Assembly (NCBI RefSeq): GCF_021655555.1
Contig: NZ_AP023086.1
Location: 992,001-1,056,000, forward strand
Reading direction: 5' to 3'
Source of the DNA: Marinagarivorans cellulosilyticus
Lineage (GTDB): Bacteria; Pseudomonadota; Gammaproteobacteria; Pseudomonadales; Cellvibrionaceae
DNA: 64,000 nucleotides
Shown here: in pieces, positions 35,710 to 44,266 of the stretch
How positions within the stretch are numbered: position 1 is the first letter of the stretch
Layout: the number at the start of each line of letters is the position of its first letter
Program-made: the position numbers and the translations under genes
Notes under the pieces: generated by a model
The model's database searches: none
Seen by the model: only the letters and a program-made list of their open reading frames with translations
What the model was told of the DNA's origin: nothing

Positions 35710-37149
35710 ATGTCGCAAGAACAAATCGACGATGCCATCAGCAAAGAGTACGCCGCCGGGTTTGTCTCGAACATCGAGTCCGATACGCTAGCAGCAGGCT
35801 TGACCGAAGATGTGATTCGCTTCATTTCGGCTAAAAAGAACGAACCCGAATGGATGCTTGAGTGGCGTTTAAAGGCCTATAACGTCTGGTTAGAAATGGA
35901 CGAGCCCGAGTGGGCACACGTCGATTACCCTAACATTGATTTTAACGAGATATCCTATTATTCGGCACCTAAAAGCATGGCCGATGGCCCGAAAAGCCTC
36001 GACGAGGTGGACCCAGATCTTATCGATACTTACAACAAGTTAGGCATTCCGTTACACGAACAGCAAATGCTGGCTGGCGTTGCTGTAGATGCTGTATTTG
36101 ATTCGGTATCGGTTGCCACCACGTTTCGCGAAAACCTCAAAGAAGCAGGTGTAATTTTTTGTCCTATTTCAGAGGCTGTGCACGAATACCCCGAGCTTAT
36201 TAAAAAGTATTTGGGTACCGTTGTTCCCGTTAAAGATAACTTCTATTCGGCGCTTAATTGTGCGGTTTTTAGTGATGGCTCGTTTGTTTATATTCCCAAG
36301 GGCGTTAAATGCCCCATGGAGTTATCGACCTACTTCCGTATTAACGAAGCTAAAACAGGGCAGTTCGAGCGCACTTTAATTATTGCCGACGAAGGCAGCG
36401 AAGTAAGCTACCTAGAGGGTTGTACTGCGCCAATGCGCGATGAAAACCAGCTGCACGCAGCGGTGGTTGAATTGGTATGTTTGGATAACGCCAAAATTAA
36501 ATATTCCACTGTACAAAACTGGTACCCCGGCGATGCCGAGGGCAAAGGCGGCATTTATAACTTTGTTACAAAGCGTGGAATTGCGCATACCAATGCACGT
36601 ATTTCGTGGACGCAAGTGGAAACGGGTTCTGCAGTAACCTGGAAATACCCAAGCTGTATATTAAAAGGCGATAACAGTGTGGGCGAATTTTATTCGGTAG
36701 CGCTGACTAATAATTATCAGCAGGCTGATACCGGCACCAAAATGATTCACCTCGGTAAAAACACGCGCTCGACCATTATTAGTAAAGGTATTTCTGCTGG
36801 TAAAAGCTCCAACGCCTACCGCGGCTTGGTGCGTTTTAATGCCGGCGCTGATGGCGCGCGTAACTTTACCCAATGCGACTCCCTATTAATTGGTAGCGAA
36901 TGTGCAGCGCACACCTTCCCGTATATCGAAAGTAAAAACCCTAATGCCGTGGTCGAGCACGAAGCAACAACCTCAAAGGTGAGCGAAGACCAGTTGTATT
37001 TGTGTAAGCAGCGGGGGATTGATGCCGAAAAAGCTGTTTCGATGATTGTGAACGGTTTTTGTAAAGAAGTATTTAAAGAGCTACCCATGGAATTTGCTGT
37101 GGAAGCCGGTAAGTTATTGGAAGTTAGCCTCGAAGGTTCAGTCGGTTAA
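35710..37149 (+). CDS. sufB: Fe-S scaffold protein SufB
   Basis: Core subunit of the SufBC2D scaffold on which Fe-S clusters are built. It has 479 residues with the conserved segments CPMELSTYFRIN, SYLEGCTAP and the C-terminal EHEATTSKVSEDQLYLCKQRG. It begins 18 bp after iscS and is followed by sufC after an 80-bp gap. No abnormality seen. Confidence 0.97.
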   Translation: MSQEQIDDAISKEYAAGFVSNIESDTLAAGLTEDVIRFISAKKNEPEWMLEWRLKAYNVWLEMDEPEWAHVDYPNIDFNEISYYSAPKSMADGPKSLDEVDPDLIDTYNKLGIPLHEQQMLAGVAVDAVFDSVSVATTFRENLKEAGVIFCPISEAVHEYPELIKKYLGTVVPVKDNFYSALNCAVFSDGSFVYIPKGVKCPMELSTYFRINEAKTGQFERTLIIADEGSEVSYLEGCTAPMRDENQLHAAVVELVCLDNAKIKYSTVQNWYPGDAEGKGGIYNFVTKRGIAHTNARISWTQVETGSAVTWKYPSCILKGDNSVGEFYSVALTNNYQQADTGTKMIHLGKNTRSTIISKGISAGKSSNAYRGLVRFNAGADGARNFTQCDSLLIGSECAAHTFPYIESKNPNAVVEHEATTSKVSEDQLYLCKQRGIDAEKAVSMIVNGFCKEVFKELPMEFAVEAGKLLEVSLEGSVG

Positions 37150-37230
37150 TTGTTAATTTTATGTTGCTGGGCTTTGTGCGCAGCATTTGGCGATTGAAGC
37201 ATTAATCGGCCGTATTGTGAGAATATATTT

Positions 37231-37980
37231 ATGTTGAAGATTGAAAACCTACAAGCCAGCGTTACCGAAAAGTCCATTTTAAAAGGCTTAAATCTCACCA
37301 TTAAACCCGGTGAAGTTCACGCCATCATGGGCCCAAACGGGGCAGGTAAAAGTACTTTAGGCCATGTTCTGGCCGGGCGTGATGGCTACGAAGTTACTGG
37401 TGGTAGCGCTACCTTAGAAGGTAAAAACTTACTCGAATTAGAGTGTGAAGAGCGCGCCCGTGAAGGTTTATTTTTGGCTTTCCAATACCCCGTAGAAATT
37501 CCCGGTGTTAGCAATATGGAATTTTTAAAAGCTTCGGTCGATGCCGTAAGAGCACACCGCGAATTGCCCGCCTTAGACGCTGTTAATTTTATGAAGAAAG
37601 CGCGCGAAGCCTGTAAAGCGGTTAATCTTGATCAGCAATTTTTAAAACGCGGTGTCAACGAGGGTTTTTCTGGCGGTGAGAAAAAGCGCAACGAAATTAT
37701 GCAAATGATGTTGCTAGAGCCTAAGCTTGCCATTCTAGACGAAACCGATTCCGGCTTGGATATTGATGCATTGCAAGTGGTGGCTAATGGGGTCAATGCA
37801 CTGCGCAGCCCAGAGCGCTCTTTTATTGTGGTTACCCACTACCAGCGTTTGCTTGATTACATCGTGCCAGATTATGTGCACGTCTTAGCCGATGGCAAAA
37901 TTGTAAAATCGGGCGATAAATCGTTGGCGCTTGAGCTAGAAGAAAAAGGTTACGGCTGGTTGGAAGGCGGAGCTGCATAA
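37231..37980 (+). CDS. sufC: Fe-S assembly ATPase SufC
   Basis: ABC-type ATPase of the SufBC2D complex (249 residues). Walker A GPNGAGKST near residues 34-42, signature FSGGEKKRNE and Walker B LAILDETDSGLD, the SufC form of the motifs. Its stop overlaps the sufD start (TAATG), so the two are translationally coupled. Confidence 0.97.
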   Translation: MLKIENLQASVTEKSILKGLNLTIKPGEVHAIMGPNGAGKSTLGHVLAGRDGYEVTGGSATLEGKNLLELECEERAREGLFLAFQYPVEIPGVSNMEFLKASVDAVRAHRELPALDAVNFMKKAREACKAVNLDQQFLKRGVNEGFSGGEKKRNEIMQMMLLEPKLAILDETDSGLDIDALQVVANGVNALRSPERSFIVVTHYQRLLDYIVPDYVHVLADGKIVKSGDKSLALELEEKGYGWLEGGAA

Positions 37981-39311
37981 TGACCGCCGTATCGCAACAT
38001 TCCGCTATAGAGCAAGGCCTAGCCCTTGCTACCGAAACATCCGTTCACTCGGCAACGCAAACGCGCGCGCGCGAAGCTTGGGCACAAAGCCCTTGGCCAA
38101 CCCGCAAAACCGAAGCGTGGAAATATACCCCGGTTAAGGCTATTGCCGATGGCAATTTTATTGCGCCGCCAGCTAGCCCACCTGTTACTGAAGGTGTGGC
38201 TGATATTTTTGCCATTGATGGGCTTAACGCCCTCGACCTGGTTTTTGTAGATGGTCAATTCCAAGCGAGTTTATCAACCGATTTAACAGCGCTACCAGCA
38301 GGGCTAAGCGTGATTGCACTTGCCGATGCCTCAGAGCAGGTTCGCAGTCAGTATTTTAATAAAGCCGCTGGCGAGCACGCGACTTTATTTGGCGAGCTAA
38401 ACACTGCCGCTATTCGCGAAGGCTTTGTGGTTGAAGTCGCCAAAAATGCAGATATTAAGCAGCCTATTCATATCGTGAATGTGGCGACTCAAGCGCAAGC
38501 CTGTATGGCAACGGCGCGGGTTTTGTGGCTGCAAGCGCCTAGCAGTCGCGCAACCTTGGTAGAGCATTTTACCAGTTGTGAAGGTTCAAAGGTTTTAACC
38601 AATAGCATCACCGAATTCTTTGTGGGTGAAAACGCCGAGTGCAATCATTACCGCTTGCACTTAGAAAGCGAAGAAAACCTGCATATTGGCGGCGTTTATA
38701 GTCAGATAGAAAAAAGTGCGCGCCTAAATAGCTTTTATTTGGCGATGGGTGCAAACCTTCAGCGTGTTGATGTAGTGACTCAGTTTGAAGGCGAAGGTGC
38801 AGAGGCTATAAACAACGGCGTGTACTTGCCGCGCAATAAACAGCTAACCGATTTTCATACCTGTATTGAGCACAAAGTGCCGCACTGCAATAGCAACGAA
38901 ATTTTCCGCGGTATTATTGGTGATAGCGCACGAGCTGTTTTTAATGGCCGTATTCACATTCATAAAGATGCGCAAAAAACCTTGGCTGAATTAAGCAATA
39001 AAAACCTACTTACCAGCGAAAAGGCCGAGGTTAACACCAAGCCCGAACTAGAAATTTATGCCGATGATGTACGTTGCGCGCACGGTGCAACCATTGCAAA
39101 AATAGACCCTCTTGCTATGCATTATTTACGTACGCGCGGTATTAGCAAAGACGAAGCGCAGGTAATGCTGAGCTTTGGTTTTATTAATGAGTTAATTGAG
39201 CAGTTAGGTAACGAAGCTATTGTGACTTACTTGCGCCCTGTTATTGCTGGGCGTTTCGCAAAAGATCCCGCGTTAGTCGAGCATTTATTAACCCCCATTG
39301 ATGAGCGCTAA
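37980..39311 (+). CDS. sufD: Fe-S assembly protein SufD
   Basis: SufB paralogue and partner in SufBC2D (443 residues). Marks: TRKTEAWKYTP at the start, FNGRIHIHKDAQKT and the C-terminal CAHGATIAKIDPLAMHYLRTRGI. It overlaps sufC by one base. The sufS start follows 11 bp later. Confidence 0.95.
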   Translation: MTAVSQHSAIEQGLALATETSVHSATQTRAREAWAQSPWPTRKTEAWKYTPVKAIADGNFIAPPASPPVTEGVADIFAIDGLNALDLVFVDGQFQASLSTDLTALPAGLSVIALADASEQVRSQYFNKAAGEHATLFGELNTAAIREGFVVEVAKNADIKQPIHIVNVATQAQACMATARVLWLQAPSSRATLVEHFTSCEGSKVLTNSITEFFVGENAECNHYRLHLESEENLHIGGVYSQIEKSARLNSFYLAMGANLQRVDVVTQFEGEGAEAINNGVYLPRNKQLTDFHTCIEHKVPHCNSNEIFRGIIGDSARAVFNGRIHIHKDAQKTLAELSNKNLLTSEKAEVNTKPELEIYADDVRCAHGATIAKIDPLAMHYLRTRGISKDEAQVMLSFGFINELIEQLGNEAIVTYLRPVIAGRFAKDPALVEHLLTPIDER

Positions 39312-39321
39312 AGGTATGGTA

Positions 39322-40542
39322 ATGGATTTTGATGTGAATGCTGTGCGGGCGCAGTTCCCGATATTAAACCAAATGGTTAACGGTTCGCCGCTAGTGTATT
39401 TGGATAGCGCAGCGACAACACAAAAGCCGCAATCGGTGATTGATGCTATCACCGATTATTACACGGGTTACAACTCAAATGTGCACCGCGGTGCACATGC
39501 CTTAGCAGATAAAGCCACCATTGCTTTTGAAGCAGTACGCCAAAAAGTAGCGGCTTTTATCAATAGCCCAGCGCCAGAACAAGTGCTTTGGACGCGCGGT
39601 ACGACCGAGTCAATCAATTTGGTGGCGCATTCGTGGGGCGATAGCCACATAGGCGAAGGCGATGTCATTTTGGTGTCTGAGCTAGAGCACCACGCAAATA
39701 TTGTACCTTGGCAAATATTAGCGCAGAAAAAAGGCGCTAAAGTTGTACCAATTCCGCTAACAGATGCGGGTGATATCGATCAGCAAGCTTTTACTGCGTT
39801 GTTGACCGATAAGGTGAAGTTGCTGGCAGTAAGCCATGTCTCTAACGCTTTAGGCAGTGTGAACCCGGTTAAAGCCATGGTGGCGCAAGCAAAAGAAAAA
39901 GGCATTACAACTTTGCTTGATGGGGCGCAAGCGGTAGCGCATTTCCCGATTGATGTGCAAGCGTTGGGCTGTGACTTTTATGTGTTTAGTGGCCATAAAT
40001 TATTTGGCCCCACGGGTATTGGTGTTTTGTGGGGGCAAAAAGAATTATTAGCGAGCATGCCGCCTTACCAAGGTGGTGGCGAAATGATTGAGACTGTCAG
40101 CTTCGAGGGTACAACCTTTAATGGCTTGCCATTTAAGTTCGAAGCTGGAACGCCGCACATTGAAGGTGTAATTGGTTTTGGGGCGGCGATAGATTTTCTT
40201 GCAACTTTAAATCATGAGCAAGTTGCCGCTCACGAAGCAGATTTAATGGCTTACATTATCGAGCAGGCAAAAGCGTGTACAGGTTTAACGCTTATTGGTC
40301 AGGCTGCCCATCAAGCAGGTGCCTTTAGCTTTTTACTGGAGGGCGCGCACCCTGCCGATGTAGGCATGTTACTGGACCAGCAGGGCATAGCTGTGCGCAC
40401 GGGTCATCATTGCGCGCAACCGCTAATGAGCCGGTTTAATATACCAGGCACTGTGCGTGCTTCTTTGTCTATTTACAATACGCGCGATGATATTGATCGT
40501 TTATTTGCGGGCTTAGAAAAAGCCAAGCAGTTTTTACTATAA
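39322..40542 (+). CDS. sufS: Cysteine desulfurase SufS
   Basis: Group II cysteine desulfurase of the SUF system (406 residues), which passes persulfide to SufE. PLP Lys226 (SGHKLFGPTG) and catalytic Cys364 (RTGHHCAQ) are at the E. coli SufS positions. ATG 39322 has AAGG seven bases upstream; earlier in-frame starts back to 39298 lie within or too close to sufD. Its partner sufE is encoded at the operon end. Confidence 0.96.
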   Translation: MDFDVNAVRAQFPILNQMVNGSPLVYLDSAATTQKPQSVIDAITDYYTGYNSNVHRGAHALADKATIAFEAVRQKVAAFINSPAPEQVLWTRGTTESINLVAHSWGDSHIGEGDVILVSELEHHANIVPWQILAQKKGAKVVPIPLTDAGDIDQQAFTALLTDKVKLLAVSHVSNALGSVNPVKAMVAQAKEKGITTLLDGAQAVAHFPIDVQALGCDFYVFSGHKLFGPTGIGVLWGQKELLASMPPYQGGGEMIETVSFEGTTFNGLPFKFEAGTPHIEGVIGFGAAIDFLATLNHEQVAAHEADLMAYIIEQAKACTGLTLIGQAAHQAGAFSFLLEGAHPADVGMLLDQQGIAVRTGHHCAQPLMSRFNIPGTVRASLSIYNTRDDIDRLFAGLEKAKQFLL

Positions 40543-40584
40543 GCGACTTAAAGCGTGCTTTAGGTTTGCTCGGAGGGTTGTCTT

Positions 40585-40986
40585 ATGACAGAGCCAAGTA
40601 ATACATCAACAGCGGTACCTGTAACATCTCCAGCAGCGGGAGTACAAAGCTTTTCGTCTGCCGATGTTTTAACGGTTACCGAAACAGCGGCAGAGCATTT
40701 TGCTCGGGTGTTGGCTAAATCTGGCAAAAAAGCCATTCGGGTTACCTTAAAAGAGGCCGGCTGTACTGGCTTTAAATATGTGATTGATGAAGTCGATGAG
40801 CAAGAATCTGGTGATATAAAAAAGTCGCTGCCAAATGGTACCGCTTTGTATATAGACCCTAAACACATTGGGGCTTTACAAGGCACCGTTATCGATTTCA
40901 CAATTCAGGGCGTTAATAAAAACTTGGTGATTAATAATCCCAATGTGAAAGATGCCTGCGGTTGTGGCGAGAGCTTTAGTGTTTAG
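40585..40986 (+). CDS. A-type Fe-S carrier (SufA/IscA-like)
   Basis: HesB/IscA family carrier (133 residues) with the three cluster cysteines Cys60 (EAGCTGFKY), Cys125 and Cys127 (ACGCGESF). The first 27 residues are a Ser/Thr/Pro/Ala-rich extension not found in E. coli IscA, SufA or ErpA. A strong GGAGGG ribosome-binding site precedes the ATG. The position in the suf operon favours SufA as name, but the sequence alone does not separate the A-type carriers. Confidence 0.88.
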   Translation: MTEPSNTSTAVPVTSPAAGVQSFSSADVLTVTETAAEHFARVLAKSGKKAIRVTLKEAGCTGFKYVIDEVDEQESGDIKKSLPNGTALYIDPKHIGALQGTVIDFTIQGVNKNLVINNPNVKDACGCGESFSV

Positions 40987-41062
40987 CGGTATCTTTGCAT
41001 TACGCTAAAACTCAAACGTAAAAAGTGTTATAGAACCGCTAGCGGTTAATGTTGGTAAGAAT

Positions 41063-41599
41063 ATGTCTGAACAAAGAATGGTATCGACCGTGCGAGATTG
41101 CCCTGGTCGACTTGTGCCAGTGGGTGATGTGGTGACTATTCCCGCCCATAACTTCGTTACTATTACACAGTCATTGGGCGGCAATTATACTGTTGTTTAT
41201 CAGGGTAATATGATTCGTGTAGATGGGACTGATGCCGATGCATTAGGGTTGGAAAAATACGAATTGAGCTTTGATGATGCAGGTGATGGTCAAATACACG
41301 AAGAGCAGGTCTGGCAAGCTCTAGAAACCGTATACGACCCCGAAATCCCCGTAAATTTAAAAAGCTTGGGCTTGATTTATAGTGTGAATGTCGACCAAGA
41401 AACAGGCGAGGTCGATATTGAAATGACATTGACTGCGCCCGGTTGCGGCATGGGGCCTGTACTGGTTGGTGATGTGGAATATCGCGTTGCGTTAGTGCCT
41501 AATGTTAAAAAGGTTAACGTAAAGCTGATATTTTACCCACCGTGGAGCCGCGAGATGATGAGCGAGGAAGCGCAATTGGAAACGGGGTTGTTTTTCTAA
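41063..41599 (+). CDS. sufT: Fe-S assembly protein SufT
   Basis: A 178-residue protein of the SufT group. The C-terminal DUF59/MIP18 domain (about residues 80-165) has the marks VYDPEIPVNLKSLGLIY and the TAPGCGMGP segment with its conserved Cys; the N-terminal strand-rich part (1-75) is typical of SufT. It assists Fe-S protein maturation under high demand in other bacteria. It overlaps sufE by one base. Confidence 0.92.
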   Translation: MSEQRMVSTVRDCPGRLVPVGDVVTIPAHNFVTITQSLGGNYTVVYQGNMIRVDGTDADALGLEKYELSFDDAGDGQIHEEQVWQALETVYDPEIPVNLKSLGLIYSVNVDQETGEVDIEMTLTAPGCGMGPVLVGDVEYRVALVPNVKKVNVKLIFYPPWSREMMSEEAQLETGLFF

Positions 41600-42045
41600 T
41601 GACAATTGAATTAGCCAATGCGGCGCCTACGGCCTTTGGTGTAACCATTAGTGCTGAAGATATTTTAGATTCCCTATCATTTTTTGATACATGGGAGGAA
41701 CGGTACAAATATATTATTGATCTTGGTAAAGAAATCCCCGCGATGGATGCAGCGCTAAAAACCGACGATCAATTGATTCGCGGCTGCCAAAGCCAGGTGT
41801 GGATTCAAGAATATATTTTTGAAGGCAGGCTCTGCTTTTTGGTCGATAGCGATGCTTTTATTGTTAAAGGTTTGCTGGGTGTTGTACTCGCAGCTTATAA
41901 CAATAAAGCACCCTCAGAGATTATCGCTTTTGATATCGACCAGTATTTCGAGGCGTTGGGTTTACTTAAGCATCTAAGCCCAACGCGCGGTAGCGGCATG
42001 AGGGCAATGGTTGCCCGCATTCAAGAAGTTGCAAAAGGCGCGTAA
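41599..42045 (+). CDS. sufE: Sulfur acceptor SufE
   Basis: SufE takes persulfide sulfur from SufS and gives it to SufB. The protein is 148 residues with the acceptor Cys63 in LIRGCQSQVW. Start 41599 overlaps the sufT stop (TAATG); a longer frame starting at 41542 lies within sufT and has no SufE resemblance. The 3' end of the gene forms the left arm of the operon terminator. Confidence 0.94.
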   Translation: MTIELANAAPTAFGVTISAEDILDSLSFFDTWEERYKYIIDLGKEIPAMDAALKTDDQLIRGCQSQVWIQEYIFEGRLCFLVDSDAFIVKGLLGVVLAAYNNKAPSEIIAFDIDQYFEALGLLKHLSPTRGSGMRAMVARIQEVAKGA

Positions 42046-42056
42046 GCGCCTTTTTT
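42033..42056 (+). terminator. Terminator of the isc-suf operon
   Basis: Stem AAAAGGCGC/GCGCCTTTT (42033-42041 with 42046-42054) whose loop GTAA contains part of the sufE stop codon, followed by T-run. It ends just before the ECF sigma gene, which starts 13 bp later. Confidence 0.9.
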
Positions 42057-42068
42057 GTGGGAGCGTTT

Positions 42069-42722
42069 ATGAATGCGAGTAATGCGGTTGTCGTGAATGA
42101 TTATGCTGAAGCTGAACAGACGGTAAGTCATCACTTTAACGATGTTGTTTATATGTCGCAATTGCGCGATCACATGGTTAAGTTTGCGGCGACTCAGTTG
42201 CCCGATAAGGCAATTGCCGAAGATCTAGTACAAGATGCTTTGCTTGGGGCAGTAAAAAACTTACAGCACTTTTCTGGGCGGGCCGCTTTTAGAAGTTGGG
42301 TGTTTGCGATTCTAAAAAATAAAATGGTGGATTTTTTCCGGCGGCAGGGCCGGGCGCCTAAGACAGAATCTTTAGACTTTGAAGACAATTTTAAAGATGA
42401 TGGCCATTGGCAAGACCAGGCAATGCCACAGGTTTGGCAATGCCCTGAAAACGGTCTAAAACAACAACAGTTTATGCAGGTGCTTGAGTTGTGTCTTAAT
42501 AAGCTACCGGCACGCCAGGCACGTGTTTTTATGATGCGTGAATTTTTAGGTTTAAGTACATTAGAAATCTGCGGGCAAGTGGGCATTACAGAAACTAACC
42601 TTAATGCCATGTTGTGCCGCGCAAGAACAGCATTGCAACAGTGCCTGTCGACCCATTGGCTAGATACTGCTAGCCCTCAAAAAACGGGTTTTGAGCGCTT
42701 TTTTAAACGGAGCGCGCAATGA
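42069..42722 (+). CDS. ECF-type RNA polymerase sigma factor
   Basis: A 217-residue group IV sigma factor. Region 2 (about residues 35-105) has DKAIAEDLVQDALLGAVKN and FRSWVFAILKNKMVDFFRR for -10 and core binding. Region 4 (about 140-195) has LPARQARVFMMREFLGLSTLEIC as the -35-binding helix-turn-helix. GGAG lies six bases before ATG 42069; an in-frame GTG at 42057 is inside the suf terminator. The next gene, a zinc-finger anti-sigma, overlaps its end by four bases (ATGA). The trigger is unknown; proximity to suf suggests redox or iron stress, which is inference. Confidence 0.88.
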   Translation: MNASNAVVVNDYAEAEQTVSHHFNDVVYMSQLRDHMVKFAATQLPDKAIAEDLVQDALLGAVKNLQHFSGRAAFRSWVFAILKNKMVDFFRRQGRAPKTESLDFEDNFKDDGHWQDQAMPQVWQCPENGLKQQQFMQVLELCLNKLPARQARVFMMREFLGLSTLEICGQVGITETNLNAMLCRARTALQQCLSTHWLDTASPQKTGFERFFKRSAQ

Positions 42723-42940
42723 TTAGTTGTCGTAGAGCTTCAGAGCTTTCTTCGCTGGCGCAAGATCAACCCTTGACGCTCTCGCAAAAAATGCAAATGA
42801 AAACGCACCTTTTAATGTGTCGCGCATGCCGCAATTTCTCTAAGAATATGGGAAGTTTAACGAACGCGATGGAAGCCTTTAGGGGTGATGGTGAAAAACC
42901 AAGCGGCCGCAGCGCGAAACCAGAAAAAAATAAGGGTTAG
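42719..42940 (+). CDS. Small zinc-binding anti-sigma factor (ZAS/zf-HC2-like)
   Basis: A 73-residue protein with the ZAS signature HxxxCxxC: His30, Cys34, Cys37 in KTHLLMCRACRNF. It has no membrane segment, so it is a soluble anti-sigma, as in redox-responsive RsrA/ChrR types. The ATG overlaps the sigma stop by four bases. The IS3 element lies 36 bp downstream. Confidence 0.8.
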   Translation: MISCRRASELSSLAQDQPLTLSQKMQMKTHLLMCRACRNFSKNMGSLTNAMEAFRGDGEKPSGRSAKPEKNKG

Positions 42941-42976
42941 CGTGCCGTTTTTTGTTGACTCGAACAAACAGCTCGT

Positions 42977-43015
42977 TGTTCTGGTCTAATAATCTCGGAC
43001 ACATAGTTAGGTGGT
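42977..43015 (+). repeat. IS3 left inverted repeat
   Basis: Blocks TGTTCTGGTC, CGGACA and TTAGGTGGT match the right end in the same order and spacing. Confidence 0.85.
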
Positions 43016-43039
43016 ATTCTACAGATATAGGAGTATCAC

Positions 43040-43363
43040 ATGAGCAAGAAACGACCGGTATTTAGCCCAGAATTCAAGCGAGAGGCGGCAGAGCTTGTCA
43101 CCGAGAAAGGCTACAGTATTCTTGAGGCCTGCGAGGCGCGTGGGGTTAGCGAAAGTGCGCTAAGGCGGTGGGTTGATCAGCTCACGAAAGAGCTATCGGG
43201 CCAAACGCCAGAAGGAGCAAAGGCCTTAACAGCAGAACATCAAGAAATCCAGAGGCTAAAAGCTAAGATTAAAGACTTGGAAGAGGATAATGAAATCCTA
43301 AAAAAGGCCACAGCTCTTTTTGCGACACACGACAAGGAAAGATCGAAGTTATCGCGTCGTTAA
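43040..43363 (+). CDS. IS3 transposase OrfA
   Basis: A 107-residue DNA-binding protein with an N-terminal helix-turn-helix (about residues 8-45: FSPEFKREAAELV, then GVSESALRRWV) and a C-terminal leucine-zipper region (about 70-95: IQRLKAKIKDLEEDNEILKK). An A6G slippery site at 43300-43306 lies near the end and would allow fusion with OrfB by -1 frameshifting. TAGGAG precedes the ATG. Confidence 0.92.
   Translation: MSKKRPVFSPEFKREAAELVTEKGYSILEACEARGVSESALRRWVDQLTKELSGQTPEGAKALTAEHQEIQRLKAKIKDLEEDNEILKKATALFATHDKERSKLSRR
43300..43306 (+). promoter_or_regulatory. Probable -1 programmed frameshift site
   Basis: A AAA AAG heptamer in the orfA frame (CTA AAA AAG), the usual IS3-family slippery sequence. 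orfB is in the -1 frame, so slippage here would give the OrfAB transposase. Confidence 0.75.
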
Positions 43364-43377
43364 GAGAGCAATATTCG

Positions 43378-44208
43378 GTGAGCAAACTGCTTAAGCTCTA
43401 TGACGTTAGAGCGAGTACATTTTATGACGCTCAGGCGAGGGGTGAGTGCGAGCATGATAAATACTCTGAATTACGTTTGCAGGTTAGAGATAAGCATGCC
43501 CTGAGTTATGGCTCAGCCGGTCAGCGGATGCTTATTGAATTATTAAAGTCCGAAGAAATATCAACAACGCGCTATATGATGCGTAAAATCATGCGTGAAG
43601 AAGGTTTAGTCAGTAAGCAGCGCCGTAAAAAGCCTTACCCGAAGGGTGGTGATACCTCTCTGATTGCCCCAAACTTACTCACGAGTCAGTTCGATGTAAC
43701 ATCCATTAATCGTTGGTGGAGTGGCGATATTACTTATGTGTGGACACAACAAGGCTGGGTATATTTAGCGGTCGTGATTGATTTGATGAGCCGTAGAGTG
43801 ATTGCTCATGAAGTGTCGAGCAGTCCAAATAGCCAATTGACGGCAGCCGTTTTTAATCGCGCTTTTGAATCAAGGGGGCAACCCCAAAACGTTGTTTTCC
43901 ACTCAGATCAAGGCTGCCAATATAGCAGCGCAGAATTTCAACATTGCCTAAAAAATAAAGGCGTTAAACAAAGTATGAGCCGAAGAGGTAATTGTTGGGA
44001 TAATGCCCCGACAGAGCGATTTTTCGGTTCGTATAAATCCGAAAGAATGCCGAAGTTGGGCTACGAAAATATTGACGATGCACTGGCTGATATCAATCAT
44101 TATATTGATTACTATTACAACTGCGTCAGGCCGCATACCGCTAATAATGGCCTGCCTCCCATTGAGGCGGAGTACCACGCAGTACCGACAACAATGAAAG
44201 TTAACTAA
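43378..44208 (+). CDS. IS3 transposase OrfB (DDE catalytic part)
   Basis: A 276-residue rve-type integrase domain. Catalytic residues are visible in WSGDITYVW (first Asp), FHSDQGCQYSS (second Asp) and PTERFFGSYKSE (Glu). The N-terminal HTH_21-like segment contains YGSAGQRMLIELL. The GTG 43378 may not be used as an independent start; the product is likely the OrfAB fusion. Confidence 0.92.
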   Translation: MSKLLKLYDVRASTFYDAQARGECEHDKYSELRLQVRDKHALSYGSAGQRMLIELLKSEEISTTRYMMRKIMREEGLVSKQRRKKPYPKGGDTSLIAPNLLTSQFDVTSINRWWSGDITYVWTQQGWVYLAVVIDLMSRRVIAHEVSSSPNSQLTAAVFNRAFESRGQPQNVVFHSDQGCQYSSAEFQHCLKNKGVKQSMSRRGNCWDNAPTERFFGSYKSERMPKLGYENIDDALADINHYIDYYYNCVRPHTANNGLPPIEAEYHAVPTTMKVN

Positions 44209-44209
44209 A

Positions 44210-44248
44210 ACCACCTAATGCAATGTCCGGTTTTAGTTGACCAGAACA
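44210..44248 (-). repeat. IS3 right inverted repeat
   Basis: Reverse complement starts TGTTCTGGTC and shares CGGACA and TTAGGTGGT blocks with the left end; followed by the CGT target duplication. Confidence 0.85.
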
Positions 44249-44266
44249 CGTAACCCTTTTGCATTA

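Larger units (their letters stand above)
42977..44248 (+). mobile_element. IS3-family insertion sequence, complete
   Basis: A 1272-bp element with 39-bp imperfect terminal inverted repeats starting TGTTCTGGTC, orfA and orfB in -1 frame relation, and a 3-bp CGT flanking duplication (42974-42976 and 44249-44251). Both ends and both frames look intact, so it is probably recent and potentially active. It landed between the anti-sigma gene and the 3' end of the ankyrin gene without breaking either. Confidence 0.92.
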
